From: Xanthobacteraceae bacterium
GTDB taxonomy: Bacteria; Pseudomonadota; Alphaproteobacteria; Rhizobiales; Xanthobacteraceae
Length of the DNA: 64,000 nucleotides
NCBI GenBank assembly: GCA_031291445.1
Contig: JARLJA010000031.1
Coordinates: forward strand, 27,634-91,633
Direction of reading: 5' to 3'
This document shows positions 57,612 to 64,000 of this stretch, piece by piece. The translations under genes and the position numbers were made by a program. Under the pieces are notes generated by a model. The model ran no database searches and was not told the DNA's origin. It worked only from the letters and a program-made list of their open reading frames with translations. How positions within the stretch are numbered: the first letter of the stretch is position 1; every line of letters begins with the position of its first letter.

Positions 57612-59051
57612 TCAGTGTGCGGTGCAAACCATGCACGGATCGAACGAGCGCACCACGTGCTGGACCGCGACCGAGCCGGCGCCGTCCGCTCCGACGTTCG
57701 TTCCGACGAGCGCCTGCTCCAGCGGCCCCGGCGTCCCCGCGGCATCGCGCGGCGAGAAATTCCAGGTCGTCGGCGCAATGATCTGGTAGCGGGAAATCCT
57801 GCCGTGGCTGACCTCGATCCAGTGCCCGAGGCTGCCGCGCGCCGCTTCGACCAGCCCGGCTGCGGCGCCCTCGCCGGCCGTCACGTCGCTGCTGCAGAAC
57901 GGTTCGGCGAGGCGCAACGCGCGGATCCACTGCTCCATCGACACCGCCAGTCTCGCCGTCTCGATCAGGCGGGCGATGACGCGATTGCGAACGTTGCTGC
58001 CGGAGGCAGCGACGAGGTCCTGCAGCAATGGCTGTCCGCAGATCGTCTGCCGCGCCAGCGCCCCGACCTCCACGGGCCGGCCGTTCAGTCGCGGGGCCTT
58101 GGACCAGCTATAGGCGGCCGGCTTGTCCGGATCCGGAATGGTCACGCCGTGCGCAGGGTCGGCGGGGCCCTCCCGCATCCATGCATGGGCGACATCCTCG
58201 GCGATCCCCGCGACCGCCAGCGGCACCACGCCCCGGCCAGAATCGAACACGCCGCCCTCGAACAGCGAGCCCTGATCGCCGTGATAGGCGCCGAAGCTCA
58301 TCAATACGCCTGGCCCCTGGCCGAGCCGATCGAGGTGAAGTTCGTCGGCGATGGCGAGAAAGCGACAGAAATCACCATCGCGCCCATCACGCCAGCAATC
58401 GAGTTGCTGCCCGGTCTCGATCGCGAGCACGTTATCGAGCGCGTCGCCGAACACCGTGGTCTCCAGAAACGAGCGGAATCCGGCGACGATGGCGAGCAGC
58501 CGGATCCGCTCGCCGAGGTCGATGGCCCGGGTCGTGCCGCCGGGCTGAAACGCGAGACTGTGCGGCCACTTGCCGGCGATGATGCCCATCACTTCCAGAA
58601 GGCGCGCGCGTGCCGGCAGAATCTCCCGCCCGGCACTGCCGCTGGTCGCGGCAAACCGGTCGCGCGCCGCATCGTGCCACCGGAAGCCGCTGTAGGCGCC
58701 GCGCGCGAAATCCGGCATGAAGAAGACGTAAAAGTGGGTCAGGTGATCGGCCGCGTTCTCCGCGGCGTGGGCAATGTTGGCCGCCAATACGCCATTGGGC
58801 GCGGCCTGAACTCCCATGGTGCCGCGCAGCGCCGCGGCCGCGGCGATCGACTGCGACACCGAGCAGATCCCGCAGATCCGCGGCGCCAGCGCCAGCGCGT
58901 CGAGCGGCGGCCGTCCTTCGAGGATCTGTTCGAAACCGCGGTACAGCGGCACCGTGACCTCCGCCGCTTCGACGACGCCGTCTTCGATGTCCAGCCTGAC
59001 CTCGAGATCGCCCTCAACCCGATTGAAGGGACCGATGGTAATTCTGGTCAT
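57612..59051 (-). CDS. hupV: regulatory H2-sensing hydrogenase large subunit HupV
   Basis: RICGICSVSQSIAAAAAL. Protein ends right at DPCMVCTAH* with no maturation-cleaved extension. Confidence 0.95.
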   Translation of the reverse strand: MTRITIGPFNRVEGDLEVRLDIEDGVVEAAEVTVPLYRGFEQILEGRPPLDALALAPRICGICSVSQSIAAAAALRGTMGVQAAPNGVLAANIAHAAENAADHLTHFYVFFMPDFARGAYSGFRWHDAARDRFAATSGSAGREILPARARLLEVMGIIAGKWPHSLAFQPGGTTRAIDLGERIRLLAIVAGFRSFLETTVFGDALDNVLAIETGQQLDCWRDGRDGDFCRFLAIADELHLDRLGQGPGVLMSFGAYHGDQGSLFEGGVFDSGRGVVPLAVAGIAEDVAHAWMREGPADPAHGVTIPDPDKPAAYSWSKAPRLNGRPVEVGALARQTICGQPLLQDLVAASGSNVRNRVIARLIETARLAVSMEQWIRALRLAEPFCSSDVTAGEGAAAGLVEAARGSLGHWIEVSHGRISRYQIIAPTTWNFSPRDAAGTPGPLEQALVGTNVGADGAGSVAVQHVVRSFDPCMVCTAH

Positions 59052-60070
59052 GGCTTCTTGCGGCTCCCGTCGCGGCTCGGCGGGACAACGATGTGATCGG
59101 AGGTGGCGTTGGAGCGCACGCGCCGCGGCGTGGCGGACTTGGACAGCGCCGACAGCGCAACGAACCACGCCTTCGGCATGTCGAGCGGCAGCCCGACCGG
59201 TATGCCCGCCACCTTGCTGGTCTCGAGAAAGTTGCGCGACGACTCGAATCCGGGAGAGGTGCATGAAATGCAGGCGTAGCCTCCCTTGGTGCAGGATCCG
59301 CCGCCGTTCCAGGAGCGCTGGTTGCAATCGCCGACCGCCTGCGTAGCCTTGCAGCCGAGATGCTCCATGAGGCAGCCGCGTTCCGACATCTTCTCGGCGC
59401 TGGCCTTGAACTCATAGAATTCGTTGCGCGAGCACCCATGATGAGCCAGATGGTTGGCGATGAATTTGGGGCGCCCGTAGCCGTCGAGATCGCTTGCGGC
59501 GAGATCGCCGGTGGTCAGCGCAGCCAGCGTCTCCATGATCCAGTCCGGATGCGGCGCGCAGCCGGCGACGTTGATGACCGGCAGCCCCGCCTTCGAGCGG
59601 AAAGCCGCGCCCAGCGCGCCGCCATGATCGTCGCCGTCGAACTGCAGTCCGGTCGCGTCGGTGGGATTGATTCCGGCGGCGGGAATGCCGCCGAAGGCGG
59701 CGCAGGTTCCGACCGACACGACATAGTCCGCCATCGCCGAAAGCTCGGTCACCCACTGATGGACGGAGCGTCCGGTTCCGGCCAGCATGTTGAAACGGCC
59801 GGTTCCGTTCGGACCGCGCGCGACCGACCCTTCGAGGATCAAGGCATCGAGCGGGACGCGCGCCTGGCGAACCTCGTCGAGGATGGCGAGCGCCTCCGTC
59901 CCCGTCTCTTCGCTGGTCGACGGATGCCAGAGCAGCCTGATACCAAACCTCCTGAGCTCCTCGAACCAGCCGGAGCGGCCGGCTTCGAGCACCGCCATGG
60001 TGCAGCCGCCGCAGCTTGCGCCCTGCAGCCAGAGAACGTTGAACGTCCGTGAAGGACTGATTTGGTTCAT
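59048..60070 (-). CDS. hupU: regulatory H2-sensing hydrogenase small subunit HupU
   Basis: No Tat signal; LQGASCGGCTMAVLEA; CISCTSPGFESSRNF. Confidence 0.95.
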   Translation of the reverse strand: MNQISPSRTFNVLWLQGASCGGCTMAVLEAGRSGWFEELRRFGIRLLWHPSTSEETGTEALAILDEVRQARVPLDALILEGSVARGPNGTGRFNMLAGTGRSVHQWVTELSAMADYVVSVGTCAAFGGIPAAGINPTDATGLQFDGDDHGGALGAAFRSKAGLPVINVAGCAPHPDWIMETLAALTTGDLAASDLDGYGRPKFIANHLAHHGCSRNEFYEFKASAEKMSERGCLMEHLGCKATQAVGDCNQRSWNGGGSCTKGGYACISCTSPGFESSRNFLETSKVAGIPVGLPLDMPKAWFVALSALSKSATPRRVRSNATSDHIVVPPSRDGSRKKP

Positions 60071-60319
60071 TGAGCGCTCGTCAAGACGGTGACCGGTCGC
60101 GGGCAGGATGACGTGGAGGGTCAGACCGGTCAATGCATTGTTGTCAGCGCGCAATTGCCGGTGCAGCGCTGCGGGACGCCACTCTCTTAATCTTGTGCGG
60201 CGGATTGCGCACCGATTGCGACAACGCACGGCACCATCGCGCGGCGCCAACAATCGATTGACCACCAATATGCTTTCTCCATATATTTGTCATACCGAGG
60301 TTTCGGCGGGCCCGACCAT

Positions 60320-61366
60320 ATGACTTCCGGTTCATCTCGTTCGACGTTCGCATGGTCCGCCTCCGCCGTGAGCCTGTTCGCGGCGCTGATCGCCTGCAAT
60401 GTCGGCGCCTGGATCATCGCGCTGGTGGTTTGCAACGGTCGCCCCGCGCTGATGGGCGCGGCCGCGCTGGCCTGGGTGTTCGGGCTGCGTCACGCCGTCG
60501 ATGCCGACCACATCGCCGCGATCGACAACGCGGTGCGCAAGCTGATGCAACAGCGCAAGCGCGCGGTCACGACGGGCCTGTATTTCTCTCTGGGCCACTC
60601 GAGCGTCGTCTTCGTCGCCGTCCTTGCCCTCGCAGCGACCGCCGCGTCGCTGGAAAGCCAGGGCGCGATCAGGAATTATGTCGGCGGCATCGGAGCCACG
60701 GTGTCCGCGGTGTTCCTGCTGCTGATCGCCGTGATCAACCTCTTCATTCTGCGCGCCGCCTGGCGCTCGTTCCGCGACGCCCGCGGCGGTGCCGGCGACC
60801 GGCCGATCGCCGACGAAGCCTTCATCTCGGGAGGACTGATCGGCAGGATCGTCCGTCCGCTGTTTCGCGTCGTCAACAAGAGCTGGCACATGTACCCGGT
60901 CGGCGTCCTGTTCGGGCTCGGCTTCGACACCGCGACCGAAATCGGATTGTTGAGCATCACGGCCTCGGAAGCCGCCAACGGCCTGTCGCTTTGGCACGCC
61001 CTGGTGTTTCCCGCCCTGTTCACCGCGAGCATGGTGCTGGTCGACACCGCCGACAGCGCGCTGATGGTCGGCGCCTATGGCTGGGCCTTCGTCAATCCGG
61101 TCCGCAAGTCCTGGTACAACCTGACCATCACCGCGGTCTCCGTCGTCATCGCGCTGTTCATCGGCGGCATCGAGGCGACGGCCCTGATCGCCGACAAGTG
61201 GGGGCTCGACGGCGGAGTATGGAGCCGGATCGGCGCGATCAACGGCGACCTCGCCAATTTCGGCTTTCTCATCGTCGGCGTTTTCGTGGTGGCGTGGATC
61301 GCTTCGGCGGCGATCTACTGGCTCAACGACTACGATCGGATCGCCGCACAAGCGCCCGCCGAGTAG
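60320..61366 (+). CDS. hupN: high-affinity nickel permease HupN/HoxN (NiCoT)
   Basis: GLRHAVDADHIAAIDNAVRK (HX4DH), LGHSSVVF, GLGFDTATEIGLL. Confidence 0.93.
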   Translation: MTSGSSRSTFAWSASAVSLFAALIACNVGAWIIALVVCNGRPALMGAAALAWVFGLRHAVDADHIAAIDNAVRKLMQQRKRAVTTGLYFSLGHSSVVFVAVLALAATAASLESQGAIRNYVGGIGATVSAVFLLLIAVINLFILRAAWRSFRDARGGAGDRPIADEAFISGGLIGRIVRPLFRVVNKSWHMYPVGVLFGLGFDTATEIGLLSITASEAANGLSLWHALVFPALFTASMVLVDTADSALMVGAYGWAFVNPVRKSWYNLTITAVSVVIALFIGGIEATALIADKWGLDGGVWSRIGAINGDLANFGFLIVGVFVVAWIASAAIYWLNDYDRIAAQAPAE

Positions 61367-61371
61367 CACGG

Positions 61372-62052
61372 TCAGCGCCGCCGCCCCGCCTCGGCCGCAG
61401 CTTTGATGGCTGCGATGTTGTCCCGATAAGCCTCCGGCGTCGCCCCGCGAAACACGGACGACCCTGCGACGATCGTGTCCGCCCCGGCGGCGACCACCGC
61501 GGCCGCGGTCTCGACATTGACGCCGCCATCGACCTCGAGACGGATCGGCCGGTCGCCGATCATCGCGCGGACGCGCCGGATCTTCTCCAGCTGCGATCGA
61601 ATGAAGGATTGTCCGCCGAACCCGGGATTCACCGACATCACCAGGATGAGGTCGAGCCGATCCAGCACGTGGGCGAGAGCCTGCTCCGAGGTCGCGGGAC
61701 AGATGGCGACCCCCGCCCGCTTGCCGAACGCCCGGATCGCCTGCAGCGAGCGATCGAGATGGGGGCCAGCCTCCGCATGGACGGTGATGACGTCGGCGCC
61801 GGCCTTGGCGAACGCCTCCAGATACGGGTCGGCCGGTGCGATCATGAGGTGGACATCAAACGCCTTGGCGGAGAGGGGCCGAATCGCCTTGATGACGTCG
61901 AGACCGAAACTGATGTTCGGAACGAAATGTCCGTCCATGACGTCGCAGTGGATCCAGTCGGCGCCAGCGGCGTCGATGGCCTCGATTTCGTCTCCGAGAC
62001 GGGCGAAATCCGCCGACAGGATCGACGGCGCGATGATGATCGGCTCCGGCAT
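61372..62052 (-). CDS. rpe: ribulose-phosphate 3-epimerase
   Basis: [46 protein letters not shown]-like region. Confidence 0.95.
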   Translation of the reverse strand: MPEPIIIAPSILSADFARLGDEIEAIDAAGADWIHCDVMDGHFVPNISFGLDVIKAIRPLSAKAFDVHLMIAPADPYLEAFAKAGADVITVHAEAGPHLDRSLQAIRAFGKRAGVAICPATSEQALAHVLDRLDLILVMSVNPGFGGQSFIRSQLEKIRRVRAMIGDRPIRLEVDGGVNVETAAAVVAAGADTIVAGSSVFRGATPEAYRDNIAAIKAAAEAGRRR

Positions 62053-62076
62053 GGGCTCGGCACTTCCTTTCGGGTT

Positions 62077-62970
62077 TCAGGCGCGGGCGGCAATCGGCTC
62101 CGCCACCGCGAACACCCGGCTGGCCAGCACGTCGGGGGCCTCGATGGACTGGATGCGATCCGCGGTGATGACGCGGTCGAGATCGGCGACCAGGCGGTTG
62201 GCCTGGCGCAGCCGGATGCGATCGAGCGCGTTGCGGATCGACCGCGCGTTGGAGAACAGCGGCTGGGTCTTGCGCAGGCCGATGTAGCGGACGAAGGCCG
62301 CCCGCGCCTCGGCGCTGAACCGGTAAGCCATGTCGCGAAGCATCAGCTCGGCGATCTCCAGCAGCTCGCCGTCGCTGTAGTCCGGAAAATCGATGTGATG
62401 GGCGATGCGCGAGCGAAAGCCGGGATTGCTGGCGAAGAACCTGTCCATGCGCTCGCCATAGCCGGCGAGGATCACCACGAGGTCCTCGCGCTGCGATTCC
62501 ATGACCTGCAGCAGGATCTCGATCGCCTCCTGTCCGTAATCGCGCTCATTGTCGGGCCGGTGGAGATAGTAGGCCTCGTCGATGAACAGCACGCCGCCCA
62601 TCGCCCGCTTGAGCACCTCCTTGGTCTTGGGCGCGGTGTGCCCGATGTACTGGCCGACCAGTTCGTCGCGCGTTACCGACACCACCTGCCCGCGCCGCAC
62701 GAAGCCGAGCTTGTGAAGAATGCCGGCGATCCGCAGCGCAACCGTGGTCTTGCCGGTGCCCGGATTTCCGGTGAACGACATGTGCAGCGTCGGCGCCTCC
62801 GATCCCAGCCCCATCCTCTTGCGGATGCGCTCGATCAGCAGCAGCGACGAGATCTCCCGAATGCGCGTCTTGACGGGCTGCAGGCCGATCAGGTCGCGAT
62901 CGAGCTGCGCGAGGATGTCGTCGATACCGACGGCCTCGAGTTCCTCGCGGAGGTTGACGCTCTCTGTCAT
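62077..62970 (-). CDS. cbbX: red-type RuBisCO activase CbbX
   Basis: [58 protein letters not shown]. Confidence 0.96.
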   Translation of the reverse strand: MTESVNLREELEAVGIDDILAQLDRDLIGLQPVKTRIREISSLLLIERIRKRMGLGSEAPTLHMSFTGNPGTGKTTVALRIAGILHKLGFVRRGQVVSVTRDELVGQYIGHTAPKTKEVLKRAMGGVLFIDEAYYLHRPDNERDYGQEAIEILLQVMESQREDLVVILAGYGERMDRFFASNPGFRSRIAHHIDFPDYSDGELLEIAELMLRDMAYRFSAEARAAFVRYIGLRKTQPLFSNARSIRNALDRIRLRQANRLVADLDRVITADRIQSIEAPDVLASRVFAVAEPIAARA

Positions 62971-63132
62971 GGGCAATCGATCCGGTGGCTGACGAAGGGT
63001 GCGGAACGCGCCGCGCTGCGGCCGGTTTCGGCTGGAAAAGGCTCCGTCACCGCTTTCGCGGTGACGGAGCAGGACGTCCGGGGGCAAGAGGGGCGACCCG
63101 GGAGATCGATCGCCCGCACCGGCCGGACGGCA

Positions 63133-63558
63133 TCACGAACCGTAGCGCCGTCCCTCGGGGCGATCGACCGCGTAGGACGTCGTGGTGTAGCGGATGTTGC
63201 GGCCGTCCACCTCGTGGCGTTCGAGGCGAAATCCGGGCTCGTCCTTCGGCCGGTTGACGATGAACGACAGCCGCAGCGACTCCCAGCCGTGGCCGGAATC
63301 GAACGCGGACATCCGGATGTAGCGATCGCCATAGGTCTTGCGGCAGGCGGCCAGCTCCATCATCACGCCGGCGGCGTCGTGGAGGTCGAACATCGGCAGT
63401 CCCCACATCTCCCAGAAGTTGTTGCGAGGATGGGGATCGTCGGTGAACTCGATGTTCACCGCCCAGCCCTTGCCGAGGCAGTACTGGACCTGTCGGGAAA
63501 TCTGCTCGTCGGTGAGATCGGGCAGGAACGAAAAACAGCCTTGGGTGACGCGCATCAT
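63133..63558 (-). CDS. cbbS: RuBisCO small subunit CbbS
   Basis: MRVTQGCFSFLPDLTDEQISRQVQYCLGKGWAVNIEFTDDPHPRNNFWEMWGLPMFDL. Confidence 0.97.
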   Translation of the reverse strand: MMRVTQGCFSFLPDLTDEQISRQVQYCLGKGWAVNIEFTDDPHPRNNFWEMWGLPMFDLHDAAGVMMELAACRKTYGDRYIRMSAFDSGHGWESLRLSFIVNRPKDEPGFRLERHEVDGRNIRYTTTSYAVDRPEGRRYGS

Positions 63559-63565
63559 CCTGCTC

Positions 63566-64000
<435 letters not shown>

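Noticed and set aside
57460-57930. 156-aa minus-strand ORF between hupV and hupS
   Set aside because: Shadow frame of the hupV 3' end with no recognisable domain. The region is better explained as the hupS promoter.

Overview
This 64 kb GC-rich window looks alphaproteobacterial (Bradyrhizobium/Rhodopseudomonas-like; inferred from gene content and repeat style, no search run). Right third: an almost unbroken co-directional minus-strand H2-uptake locus, hupUV-SLCDF-GHIJK-hypABFCDE-hoxX-hoxA-hupT (about 38.9-60.1 kb). A divergent hupN/hoxN nickel permease follows, then the 3' side of a red-type RuBisCO operon (cbbL partial, cbbS, cbbX, rpe). Middle: an ABC importer operon fused to a complete PEP-dependent dihydroxyacetone-kinase phosphorelay (SBP, two permeases, a 70-aa 2-TM protein, two ATPases, DhaL, DhaM, HPr, EI, an HTH-like protein, DhaK). 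Left: two PLP decarboxylase-like genes with a YeiH-type exporter, an MFS gene with a homopolymer frameshift, a porin, a GltI-like SBP with a DAACS symporter, Kup, a sorbosone dehydrogenase-like protein, an SDR, an MHS transporter, csp and others. The best candidate for an undescribed system is a four-gene minus-strand operon at 20657-25196: a MotA/ExbB-like channel protein, a MotB/OmpA-like protein, a membrane-anchored degenerate vWA-like protein and a multi-TM coiled-coil protein. It has no flagellar, Tol/Exb or Zorya partner genes nearby. The hydrogenase array has only two sizeable intergenic gaps. One carries a consensus sigma-54 -24/-12 element (upstream of hupS); the other carries a perfect TTGAT-N4-ATCAA FixK/FNR box (upstream of hupG).
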